A stretch of 64,000 nt of DNA from Clostridia bacterium (GTDB lineage Bacteria > Bacillota > Clostridia > TANB77 > CAG-465). Positions 52,994-60,829 of the stretch are shown here, one piece after another. The notes beneath the pieces are model-generated. The model ran no database searches. It was given only the letters and a program-made list of their open reading frames with translations, and was not told the DNA's origin. The position numbers were made by a program, and so were the translations under genes. Position 1 is the first letter of the stretch, and each line of letters starts with the position of its first letter. The DNA is taken from the NCBI GenBank assembly GCA_026415435.1, contig JAOAHC010000040.1:325456-389455 (forward strand). Direction: 5' to 3'.

Positions 52994-54370
52994 ATGAAGA
53001 AAATATATGTTCTAGATACTAATGTTATTCTACAAAATCCAAATGCAATCTTTACATTTGAGGATAACGACGTACGGATAACTGAAATAACAATAAAGGA
53101 GCTTGATAAATTCAAAAAAGAAAGCAGTGAAAGAGGATTAAATTCACGGGAATTTGCTCGCATACTGGATAAACTTCGAAAAAATGGAAACCTATACGAA
53201 GGAGTAAAGTTGCCTGATAGCGGTAATTTTAAAATCGAAAGTAATTTTACCAAGGTTAAGCTTCCTGAAAGTTGGGATATAACTGATGATGCAAGAATAT
53301 TAAGAGTTTGTAAAGGATTGATAGAAAATAACGAAAATCCAATACTGGTAACAAAAGATATTTTTATGCGAATACTTGCTGATCGAATCGGAGTAACATC
53401 ACAAGATTATTTTAATGAACAAGTTTCTAGTATTAGCGATCAATACAAAGGTAGAATTGATGTATATGCAAATGATGATGGTATTTGTAATTTTTGTAGC
53501 AAAGATGTATTATACCCATCCAATACGTTCTTGTATGAGAACGATAAAATGCTAGAACTTACAGACCAAAACTATACTCTTAATCAGTTTGTTAAGATAA
53601 TGTCTTTTACAGATCCTAACCAGATATACTTAGGATATTTTAATGGTGATTTTATACAGCCACTTCAATTCTCAGATTTTAAACCTTACGGAATATCTTC
53701 AAGAAACGATGGTCAGAAGTTTTTTCAGGAGGCTTTGATGAGATCTGCTATTGAAGCACCGCTTATTGTTTGTAAAGGTCCTGCGGGAACTGCTAAAACT
53801 TTTTACTCATTAGCTGTAGGATTAGAAAATGTACTTTCTGACAAGAAAAAATCGTACAGAAATATATTAGTATGCCGACCCAATATTAAACTTGACGAAG
53901 AAATAGGATTTTTACCTGGCTCTGAACAGGAAAAATTAGCTCCATTTTTACGTCCTGTAATTGATAACCTAGAAATTTTGCTTGATAGTAATGAAAGTGA
54001 ACGATATAATTCCGAGAAAGCACTTAAAGATAAATGTGATGAGATATTTGACAGAAGAATTATAACTACCGAGGCGATAGCTTTTATTCGTGGTCGTTCA
54101 ATATCGAAAACCTGGATAATAATCGATGAAGCACAAAATCTCACTCCAAAGCAGGCTAAAGCCATTGTTACACGTGCAGGAAAAGATAGTAAGATTATTT
54201 TAATAGGAGATCCTCAACAGATTGATCATCCTTTGCTAGATGAACGTACAAATGGTCTTTCTTATGTTTCAGAAAAAATGAAAGGTTCACCCTACTGCTG
54301 GCAAATAACTTTAAGTGATGAAGAATGTGAAAGATCCGCTCTGTCGCAAGATGCTTCAATACGTCTTTAA
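52994..54370 (+). CDS. PIN-domain/PhoH-type ATPase (YlaK/PhoH2-like)
   Basis: The 458-residue protein fuses a PIN RNase-like domain and a PhoH NTPase. The PIN part (about 1-140) starts KKIYVLDTNVILQNPNAIFT, with the metal-binding acidic residues in LDTNV, TIKELDKF and ITDDARIL. The PhoH part has Walker A KGPAGTAKTFYSLAVG (about 260-275) and Walker B WIIIDEAQNLTPKQAKAIVT (about 374-393), followed by ILIGDPQQIDHP. PhoH2-type proteins are thought to be RNA helicase-nucleases. The ATG follows AAAGGAG. It is monocistronic with its own promoter and terminator. Confidence 0.94.
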   Translation: MKKIYVLDTNVILQNPNAIFTFEDNDVRITEITIKELDKFKKESSERGLNSREFARILDKLRKNGNLYEGVKLPDSGNFKIESNFTKVKLPESWDITDDARILRVCKGLIENNENPILVTKDIFMRILADRIGVTSQDYFNEQVSSISDQYKGRIDVYANDDGICNFCSKDVLYPSNTFLYENDKMLELTDQNYTLNQFVKIMSFTDPNQIYLGYFNGDFIQPLQFSDFKPYGISSRNDGQKFFQEALMRSAIEAPLIVCKGPAGTAKTFYSLAVGLENVLSDKKKSYRNILVCRPNIKLDEEIGFLPGSEQEKLAPFLRPVIDNLEILLDSNESERYNSEKALKDKCDEIFDRRIITTEAIAFIRGRSISKTWIIIDEAQNLTPKQAKAIVTRAGKDSKIILIGDPQQIDHPLLDERTNGLSYVSEKMKGSPYCWQITLSDEECERSALSQDASIRL

Positions 54371-54372
54371 AT

Positions 54373-54406
54373 CAAAGACCCTGTAATCAAATGATTACAG
54401 GGTCTT
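54373..54406. terminator. Bidirectional terminator between PIN-PhoH and rpmA
   Basis: AAAGACCCTGTAATCA (54373-54388) pairs with TGATTACAGGGTCTTT (54391-54406). It serves the convergent PIN-PhoH (+) and rplU-rpmA (-) genes. Confidence 0.9.
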
Positions 54407-54412
54407 TTCTTA

Positions 54413-54673
54413 TTAACCTTCTGTTGGATATACACTAACTTGTTTGTCAGTTCTACCTTTTCTTTCAAATTTAACTATTCCATCTTGTAAAGCAAATAAA
54501 GTATGATCTGTTCCCATACCTACATTTTTTCCAGGGTGAATTCTAGTTCCTCTTTGTCTATATAATATATTTCCTGCTAGAACAAATTGTCCATCTGCTC
54601 TTTTCGCACCTAATCTTTTGCTCTCACTGTCTCTTCCATTATCGGTAGAGCCACCGCCCTTTTTATGTGCCAT
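54413..54673 (-). CDS. rpmA: 50S ribosomal protein L27, without N-terminal extension
   Basis: L27 reaches the peptidyl-transferase centre with its N-terminus. The 86 residues start directly with [20 protein letters not shown], the mature form. Most Firmicutes L27 have an 8-12-residue leader, ending in FFA, that the Prp protease removes. The ATG has AAGGAGG upstream, so no leader is encoded. The intergenic gap to rplU is 46 bases, so no prp (ysxB) gene lies between, unlike the usual rplU-prp-rpmA order. The rest, [20 protein letters not shown], is ordinary. Confidence 0.97.
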   Translation of the reverse strand: MAHKKGGGSTDNGRDSESKRLGAKRADGQFVLAGNILYRQRGTRIHPGKNVGMGTDHTLFALQDGIVKFERKGRTDKQVSVYPTEG

Positions 54674-54719
54674 TTAAATTCCCTCCTTATTTGTTCAAAT
54701 AACTAAATATTTAGTTTAA

Positions 54720-55082
54720 TTAAGCTTGTTCTTGAGTTTCAACTTCTTCAGTTTTAGCTTTTTTAGCTTTACCTAATGAAATTTTTTCAATTTGAATTTT
54801 AGTATATGGTTGTCTATGTCCTCTTGTTTTTCTTTCATTTTTCTTAGCTTTGTATTTATATACAATTATTTTTTTAGATTTACCTTGACCTATTACAGTC
54901 GCTTCAACTTTTGCATCTTTTACTAATGAATTACCAATTGTAACTTTTTCACCATCAGAAACTAAAAGAACGCTTTCGAAAGTCATAGTTTTTCCTTCTT
55001 CTGCCTCAATTCTATCAACAAAAACTATATCACCTTCTTGAACTTTGTATTGTTTACCACTAATTTCAACTACTGCGTACAT
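54720..55082 (-). CDS. rplU: 50S ribosomal protein L21
   Basis: L21 binds 23S rRNA. The 120 residues contain the family pattern: YAVVEISGKQYKVQEGDIVF at the start and KIIVYKYKAKKNERKTRGHR (about 78-97) with the RGHRQPYTKIQI motif. A C-terminal acidic/Glu tail (KAKTEEVETQEQA) makes it longer than the usual 103 residues. It begins the rplU-rpmA operon, under its own promoter and a candidate L21 leader. Confidence 0.97.
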   Translation of the reverse strand: MYAVVEISGKQYKVQEGDIVFVDRIEAEEGKTMTFESVLLVSDGEKVTIGNSLVKDAKVEATVIGQGKSKKIIVYKYKAKKNERKTRGHRQPYTKIQIEKISLGKAKKAKTEEVETQEQA

Positions 55083-55166
55083 TCTTGTACACCTCCCTAA
55101 ATTAAATTCCCTCTCGCCAATAAGGTAGTACTATGTACATTTAAACCTGTTTTGTGCGGAATACGA
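55083..55166 (-). ncRNA. Candidate L21 leader RNA (5' UTR of rplU)
   Basis: The 84-base leader contains CTCGTATTCC near its 5' end and GGCGAGAGGGAAT near its 3' end, which can pair in alternative ways (CTCG/CGAG and ATTCC/GGGAAT). The internal palindromic GTACATAGTAC gives a second small stem. This fits the ribosomal protein L21 leader of Firmicutes in position and size. Covariance-model confirmation was not possible here. Confidence 0.5.
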
Positions 55167-55171
55167 GATAT

Positions 55172-55200
55172 ATTTTAACACGTTTTTTATTATTTGTCAA
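55172..55200 (-). promoter_or_regulatory. Promoter of rplU-rpmA
   Basis: TTGACA (55195-55200) and TAAAAT (55172-55177) are 17 bases apart on the minus strand. The -35 lies within the end of pth. Confidence 0.82.
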
Positions 55201-55720
55201 TAAAATCTAACAATTTTTGATCTGCAACATGAAATATTTCTTTAAATTTTCCTATTTCATCTTGAGAAAATCTCTGTAAAACGAAATCTCTCAATTCCTG
55301 TTTTGGATGTTTAATTCCACCTATACCTAATTTTATTCTAGCTATTTGTTCGGTAGCTAACATTTGAACTATATTTTTCATACCATTATGTGTTCCTCCA
55401 CTGCCTTTTGTCCTATACCTAACATCACCAAAAGGTATATCTATATCATCAAAAACAACTAATATGTCTTCATTTTCTACTTTATACCAGTGTTTTATCT
55501 TTTGAACAGCATTGCCACTTAAGTTCATATAAGTTTGAGGCTTAACAAATATAACTTTTTTGCCAGCTATATTAGACTCACCTATAAGACTGTCATTTTC
55601 TTTTTTAGATATATTAAATTTATACTTAGCTTCTAAATGCTCTAAATATAGCCAACCTATATTGTGCCTTGTCTTAGAATATTCTTCTCCAGGATTACCA
55701 AGTCCTACAATAATTTTCAC
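55190..55720 (-). CDS. pth: Peptidyl-tRNA hydrolase
   Basis: Pth recycles peptidyl-tRNA released from stalled ribosomes. The 176-residue protein starts at GTG 55720, after GAGGAG. Motifs: IVGLGNPGEEYSKTRHNIGW (about 3-22, with catalytic His in TRHN), FVKPQTYMNLSGNAVQKIKH (about 58-77), VFDDIDIPFGDVRYRTKGSG (about 88-107) and the GGTHNGMKNI loop. It is slightly shorter than the common 185-190 residues. Its last bases contain the rplU promoter. Confidence 0.97.
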   Translation of the reverse strand: MKIIVGLGNPGEEYSKTRHNIGWLYLEHLEAKYKFNISKKENDSLIGESNIAGKKVIFVKPQTYMNLSGNAVQKIKHWYKVENEDILVVFDDIDIPFGDVRYRTKGSGGTHNGMKNIVQMLATEQIARIKLGIGGIKHPKQELRDFVLQRFSQDEIGKFKEIFHVADQKLLDFIDK

Positions 55721-55874
55721 GAATTTACACTCCTCATTTATCTACTAGTAAATCTTACTATATATTTAATGTTTTTGCAAGATTTTTCATCAAAATTATT
55801 GAATTATTAGCACTTTTGTAGTATATTATATATATGAATGTTTTTAGCAAATTTTGAGAAAGCGGTGATAATAT

Positions 55875-58391
55875 TTGTTCGAAATTATTTTAAAGAAATT
55901 ACATATAAAAACTAATCCTAATAAGATTCTGTGTTATACATTTTATGTACTTACAGCTATAGTTGTACTATTATCAATATCTTCTGTTTTAGGATTATTA
56001 ATAGGCGACGCTAGGGTATTTAATAACACATCCCCTTACGTATATGCTCTTTATTTTACATTTCCTGTACTTGCCTATTCTTACTTTGTAAATATTGGTG
56101 GTAAAAGTGATAAAGAAAAGATACTCATGTTTATTATAACTGCGGCTTTACTTGGTATGATTATAAGTTCAATGGTAGTTACGTGGATAAATAGTTCTAT
56201 TTGGTGGTTACTTGAAAAACTACCTAACTATCCAAAAGTTCTTCAATACTATCCTGAGTTATTTACACCTGCTCTTAGAACACTTAGTATGATAGTCCCA
56301 TTTATTGGTATATTTAGAGTTTTAGATTATTTCTTACTTATATATAGAGATGATGACTTACCAAAAGCAATAGCTGGTTTTAATGGTATATCTGCATCAA
56401 AAGCTGTAAAAGATACTGGAGCATTTACTTGTGAAACTATAATATGTAAAGAAAAAGGTACGTCTTTACCAGTAATAGTACCTGAGAAGAAAAGATATGA
56501 AGCAACTCTTGTTCAAGGTGCTACAGGTACTGGTAAAACAGCAACTGTACTTCTTCCTATGAGTGCTTATGATCTAGAAAAGAAATACTTTTTTAGAGAA
56601 TACTCAAAAAGAATAGGTTATACTATACTAAAAAAAGGTATTGCCTATATGACAGGACCTTTTACTAATGAATATATAAATAAAAACTTCTCATTAAACT
56701 ATTTAAAACCAAAACGTGGCATGGAGGAACAGTTCTATAGCCATTTAAGAAATCTAGTACAATATATGGATAATAGTACAGGTGACATTGTCTATAAGAA
56801 TTTAGGTATAACTATTGTAGAAAATGATGGCAAATATATATCAGACTTTATAGGCGTAGCCAAAAATTTTGATATTGATGTGTATTCTGTTGATCCTTCA
56901 AATATAGAAGGAACATTAAGTATAAATCCTTTTGCTATACCAGATGCTTCAAAAGTTGCATCGATAATAGCTGACGTTTTAAAATCTATGTACGAAAATG
57001 AAGGTGGTGGCGCCCCTGGTGATCCGTTCTTTACACAGGTTACTTTAGATGCATTCCAAAACTTAGCGATTCTTTTAAAAGAAATGTATCCTGTATTAAA
57101 TAATGGTAATATTGCAAGTTTAGAAGATATGCTTGAACTATTATATAACTTTGATAAAGTTGAAGAATTAGCAGAAGAAATGAAAAAAATACCTTCTCTT
57201 GAACAAAAATATAGACTACTTATAGCGTACTTTGAAAAGAATTTCTATAAACCATCTCTTAACATAAATGGTTATGAAATTCCTGGCACTAGAGGATCTG
57301 GCAGAAAAGATACTGAAAGATTCTTGTATGGTGCGATTACACAACTTAACAACTTACTTAGAAATCCTGGTCTTAAAAAAGCACTTTGTGGAAAAACAAA
57401 TATTCTAGACTTTGATAGAGCTCTACGTGATGGAAGTGTAGTAACTGCATGTTCAAGAAAAGGTGAACTTGGAATAATTCAATCAAAAGCATTTGGTATG
57501 TTCTTTATACTACAATTTCAAGATGCAGTATTAAGACGTAAAGGAAATGAAGATTCACGTACACCTCACTTCCTATACATTGATGAGTTTCCTGAATACA
57601 TTAACAAAGACATGGAAGTTATGTTTACACTATTTAGAAAATATAGATGTGGTGTTACCGTTGCAATACAAAACCTATCTCAACTTGAAAAAGGTGGTAA
57701 AAATAGTAGTTACTACAGACAAACAGTACTTGCAAATACTAAAACTCAAATCGTATTTGGTGATACAGTGCCTGAAGATAGTGAATACTGGGAAAAAGCC
57801 TTCGGTAAGGAGAAAGTTCCTGATACTAAATCTTCATTTGATATTGAGGCTAACATGAAAAAGAAAACTACTCTTGAAATACGTAAAAAAGAAAGAGCCG
57901 AAGGATATAAGATCCAAAATCTTGGTTTTGGTGCTATATACTTTAAAACTAAAGATATTAATGGTAAATCAAGATATGGTCAAGGTAAGACTAGCTTCTT
58001 AAATATAAAGTATAAATCAAAATCACCTACTGCAATGTTTAATTTTGAAAAATATATGATGTCAAAACCTGATATACCAAGTATTACAATAGACAACAGT
58101 GATAGTACTAATGATGATGATGCATTACTTGGAGCTAAAACAACTACTAGAGTTATTGAAGAGTTAAAATCTGCTTCAAGTGAAGTATTTGGTGGAAATG
58201 AGCATGATAGTCATAGATTTGCTAATTCAGAAAGCTCTGAACCTTTAGCATCTGTGCAATTAGATGATAATTTTGAAATAATATTTGATGATGAAATATT
58301 GCCAGAACCAGAAAATGCTAAAATAGATGGTGGCGCTATTACTGAGACTTATGAAGCTCCAGTAATAAGCAAAAAAGGTAAGAAAAATTAA
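55875..58391 (+). CDS. VirD4/TraG-type type IV coupling ATPase, orphan
   Basis: This 838-residue protein is a membrane-bound P-loop ATPase like the coupling proteins that bring substrates to type IV secretion machines. It has four or five N-terminal helices (about 18-155), Walker A VQGATGTGKTATVL (about 212-225), Walker B PHFLYIDEFPEYINKD (about 563-578) and the sensor-like FRKYRCGVTVAIQNLSQLEK. The last 130 residues are an acidic, low-complexity tail ending KKGKKN. The start is a TTG after GGTGAT, since no ATG or GTG fits. No relaxase, VirB4 or other conjugation genes are near. It is divergent from pth and monocistronic. Confidence 0.88.
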   Translation: MFEIILKKLHIKTNPNKILCYTFYVLTAIVVLLSISSVLGLLIGDARVFNNTSPYVYALYFTFPVLAYSYFVNIGGKSDKEKILMFIITAALLGMIISSMVVTWINSSIWWLLEKLPNYPKVLQYYPELFTPALRTLSMIVPFIGIFRVLDYFLLIYRDDDLPKAIAGFNGISASKAVKDTGAFTCETIICKEKGTSLPVIVPEKKRYEATLVQGATGTGKTATVLLPMSAYDLEKKYFFREYSKRIGYTILKKGIAYMTGPFTNEYINKNFSLNYLKPKRGMEEQFYSHLRNLVQYMDNSTGDIVYKNLGITIVENDGKYISDFIGVAKNFDIDVYSVDPSNIEGTLSINPFAIPDASKVASIIADVLKSMYENEGGGAPGDPFFTQVTLDAFQNLAILLKEMYPVLNNGNIASLEDMLELLYNFDKVEELAEEMKKIPSLEQKYRLLIAYFEKNFYKPSLNINGYEIPGTRGSGRKDTERFLYGAITQLNNLLRNPGLKKALCGKTNILDFDRALRDGSVVTACSRKGELGIIQSKAFGMFFILQFQDAVLRRKGNEDSRTPHFLYIDEFPEYINKDMEVMFTLFRKYRCGVTVAIQNLSQLEKGGKNSSYYRQTVLANTKTQIVFGDTVPEDSEYWEKAFGKEKVPDTKSSFDIEANMKKKTTLEIRKKERAEGYKIQNLGFGAIYFKTKDINGKSRYGQGKTSFLNIKYKSKSPTAMFNFEKYMMSKPDIPSITIDNSDSTNDDDALLGAKTTTRVIEELKSASSEVFGGNEHDSHRFANSESSEPLASVQLDDNFEIIFDDEILPEPENAKIDGGAITETYEAPVISKKGKKN

Positions 58392-58418
58392 AAGAGAAAG
58401 ATTTAATCTTTCTCTTTT
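58390..58418. terminator. Terminator of the VirD4-like gene
   Basis: AAAAGAGAAAGAT (58390-58402) pairs with ATCTTTCTCTTTT (58406-58418), followed by T. Confidence 0.88.
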
Positions 58419-58506
58419 TTGTTTATAAATTATCTATATCCTGTATTTTGTAATTTACAATATTAATAATCTTTGTTTACTAGAAGCTTACGATTAGTTT
58501 TTAACA

Positions 58507-59067
58507 TTATTTACTAATTTTTACCCCTAAACTGTTTAATTTTTTTAATAATGTTCTATTTCTTTTTACTTTATCCCTTTCATAACATCCATAAATAGCA
58601 ATGTTTTTATATAGTTTCAATCCCATATATTTTAAAGCATTACCATTATATTTTATATATTTATTAAAAATGTATGGTATTGGGGCACCATATGTGTAAA
58701 GCATTATAAGTTTCTTACTTCCATAAAGTGGATTGTGCTTTTCATCAGTTAGAACGTATAATCTATCCATTAAAGTTTTAACTTGAGCGGATACTTGACA
58801 AATATAAATAGGAGATCCTATTATTACTATATCTGCTTCTTTTAATTGCTCAATAATACCCTGCATATCATCTTTTATTACACAAATTCCTCCTGTTTTA
58901 TTACAAACAAAACATCCCCTACAATAACCTATATTTAATTTATCTATATTATATGTAATACACTCTGATTTATTATTTTTAGCTCCTTCTAAAATTTGAT
59001 TTATAGCAGTTGAAATATTTCCATATGTATGAGGACTTCCAACAAATGCTACTATTTTTTTACTCAT
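58507..59067 (-). CDS. NAD(P)H-dependent FMN reductase/iron-sulfur flavoprotein-type protein
   Basis: This is a 186-residue flavodoxin-fold protein. The FMN-binding start reads VAFVGSPHTYGNISTAINQI (about 6-25), and the Cys motif GYCRGCFVCNKTGGICVIKD (about 47-66) has the compact CxxCxxC-x(5-7)-C pattern of archaeal/clostridial iron-sulfur flavoproteins. IVIIGSPIYICQVSAQVKTL (about 79-98) is the second flavin loop. It probably reduces quinones, dyes or small redox signals. It is third in the MarR-controlled operon, 13 bases after the SDR gene. Confidence 0.88.
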   Translation of the reverse strand: MSKKIVAFVGSPHTYGNISTAINQILEGAKNNKSECITYNIDKLNIGYCRGCFVCNKTGGICVIKDDMQGIIEQLKEADIVIIGSPIYICQVSAQVKTLMDRLYVLTDEKHNPLYGSKKLIMLYTYGAPIPYIFNKYIKYNGNALKYMGLKLYKNIAIYGCYERDKVKRNRTLLKKLNSLGVKISK

Positions 59068-59080
59068 AAATTAATATACA

Positions 59081-59944
59081 CTACCTTTCCCATGCAGATA
59101 AATTCTTTTTTACAAATTGTCTAAATGTTTGTGGTTTCTTTCCTACAACTTCTTCAAATGTAGTAGTTACCTTTTTTGCTGTTCCCATCCTTGTCATCAT
59201 ATAGAGCATACCCATTACTGTTGAATATTCTTTATCTAAACCTCTAATATCTATCCAATACTTCTTAGTAAATGAAGGGTTTGGATTTGCATATATTATT
59301 TTTCTACCGGTTTCTTCAGATAAAATTTTGCTCACTTCAAAATAGTCTATTGCCTCTGGACCTGTAATTGAATATCCACAATTTTTATGCTTATCAGGCT
59401 CTGAAAGCACCTTGGCTGTGATCTCTCCAATATCCTCAGCATCTATAAAGCTTGTTAGAGAATTTTTTACTGGTACAACTATTCTATCAAAATGTTTTAT
59501 CTCAAATGCATGAATTCCGCTAATGTTTTGCATAAAGAAACTTGGTCTTATATGGCAATATGTAAGTCCTGCTTGTTTAATATATTTTTCTATCTTGTGA
59601 TGTGGCGGTACTGGATTTTTTTCCACACCAATTAGAGATAAAAAACTCACCAACTTAATATTTCCCTTTTCTTTTAATTTTTCTATAAAAGGTTTTAAAT
59701 CTTCTGGATTTCCTAAACGTGGAGGTCTCATTATAAATACTCTATCAATATTTTTTAAAGCATTTTCAAATGTATTCTTATCTGTGAAGTCAAAAAATAC
59801 ACTTTCAACCATATTTCCATACTTTTTATTAAGAGCCTCTATATTTATATCTGCTACAACTACTTCTTGTTTATTTTGAATTAAATACTTTGCAACATAT
59901 CCTCCAACATTTCCTAAAGCTCCTATAACCATTACTTTTCCCAT
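59081..59944 (-). CDS. NmrA/atypical short-chain dehydrogenase-type NAD(P)-binding protein
   Basis: This 287-residue protein has an N-terminal Rossmann fold: KVMVIGALGNVGGYVAKYLI (about 3-22, GxxGxxG variant) and VFIMRPPRLGNPEDLKPFIE. The absence of the classical YxxxK pair and the presence of THIRPSFFMQNISGIHAFE-like text place it with NmrA/quinone-oxidoreductase-2 type proteins, which bind NAD(P)H and act as reductases or sensors. It lies between a MarR gene and an FMN reductase in one operon. Confidence 0.85.
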   Translation of the reverse strand: MGKVMVIGALGNVGGYVAKYLIQNKQEVVVADINIEALNKKYGNMVESVFFDFTDKNTFENALKNIDRVFIMRPPRLGNPEDLKPFIEKLKEKGNIKLVSFLSLIGVEKNPVPPHHKIEKYIKQAGLTYCHIRPSFFMQNISGIHAFEIKHFDRIVVPVKNSLTSFIDAEDIGEITAKVLSEPDKHKNCGYSITGPEAIDYFEVSKILSEETGRKIIYANPNPSFTKKYWIDIRGLDKEYSTVMGMLYMMTRMGTAKKVTTTFEEVVGKKPQTFRQFVKKNLSAWER

Positions 59945-59946
59945 AA

Positions 59947-60375
59947 TTAAAAATCTCCTTTAGCTAATATGTTATTAGATTCTTCTAATATGCATATTAA
60001 ATTGTTATATTTTTCTTGACCTAATTCTTTATTCAAGAGTTGCATTACTTTAAAATATTCATCATAGGTATTTTTCACTAATTTTATTGCACTTTCATTA
60101 GGCTTCAAAATATAACTTCTTTTATCAATATCAGATAATACCTTATATATATACTTATTTTTTATAAGTGATGATATCATACTTGTAATCATTGGCTTGC
60201 TTACTTTAAAAAACTCTGAAGCTATTATTGGTGTGATATCAAATTCGCTTTTTACAATAAAAATTAAAAGCCCCATCTCACTTGATCTAATTGGTAAATC
60301 TTTTTTTATATTTATATTAAGTCTACAAAATAATGATATAGTTTCTGCACCTTTTATTAATATATTATTTTCCAA
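59947..60375 (-). CDS. MarR-family transcriptional regulator
   Basis: This 142-residue protein has a winged HTH (about 35-105): SEFDITPIIASEFFKVSKPM, ITSMISSLIKNKYIYKVLSD and the wing DKRSYILKPNESAIKLV. Many MarR proteins repress their own operon and respond to phenolic or redox-active compounds. The long perfect inverted repeat over its promoter is a probable autoregulatory operator. It is the first gene of the three-gene operon with gaps of 2 and 13 bases. Confidence 0.92.
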   Translation of the reverse strand: MENNILIKGAETISLFCRLNINIKKDLPIRSSEMGLLIFIVKSEFDITPIIASEFFKVSKPMITSMISSLIKNKYIYKVLSDIDKRSYILKPNESAIKLVKNTYDEYFKVMQLLNKELGQEKYNNLICILEESNNILAKGDF

Positions 60376-60389
60376 ATTTACACCTCAAT

Positions 60390-60422
60390 TATAATTTAGT
60401 TAACTTAATTAACTAAATTATA
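60390..60422. promoter_or_regulatory. MarR operator: long inverted repeat
   Basis: Two perfect 14-base arms, TATAATTTAGTTAA (60390-60403) and TTAACTAAATTATA (60409-60422), flank a five-base centre. The right arm contains the -10 box of the MarR promoter, so binding would block transcription. Confidence 0.85.
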
Positions 60423-60445
60423 ATATACTTTTTTACCTAAGTCAA
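60417..60445 (-). promoter_or_regulatory. Promoter of the MarR operon
   Basis: TTGACT (60440-60445) and TATAAT (60417-60422) are 17 bases apart on the minus strand and overlap the operator. Confidence 0.82.
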
Positions 60446-60776
60446 TATTTTGATTAAAAATAATAAAAACTACATATTTTTTTAAAGTGGTTCTGTGCTT
60501 GTATTATATATTCTTGATTTATTTAATTAATATGTATATCACATTATTGATATAACTGTGTTTCATTCATTTGTGGTAACGTACTAATAGAGTTACCGCT
60601 AGTTGTATATTTTCTTTTAATATTTATCCCCCCATTAATAATTCATTACATATCTATAACAAAAAACGTATTTACCTTTAAATATTTTTTATCATTTTTA
60701 GATAGATATACAAAATATATTAATTAAATTTATAATAAGAGGCCGTTAAATGCAGAATATTGTTAATTAAAGTACA
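60446..60776. other. AT-rich intergenic region with one possible mini-ORF
   Basis: 331 bases without an annotated gene. On the minus strand a purine-rich GGGGGG (60628-60633) precedes a short frame from 60621 (ATT start) to TAA at 60544-60546 that would read KRKYTTSGNSISTLPQMNET and end in QLYQ. The frame could be a remnant or chance. No RNA gene is seen. Confidence 0.35.
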
Positions 60777-60811
60777 AAAATAGTATCATACTTTGTATAT
60801 GATACTATTTT
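60777..60811. terminator. Terminator of the cysteine desulfurase gene
   Basis: AAAATAGTATCATA (60777-60790) pairs with TATGATACTATTTT (60798-60811), with T-runs both ways. It lies 18 bases after the desulfurase stop. Confidence 0.88.
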
Positions 60812-60829
60812 TTATTATCTAAATTATAT

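Noticed and set aside
55875-58391. Calling a conjugative element from the VirD4-like gene
   Set aside because: No other transfer gene lies within several kilobases on either side, and neighbours are core genes.
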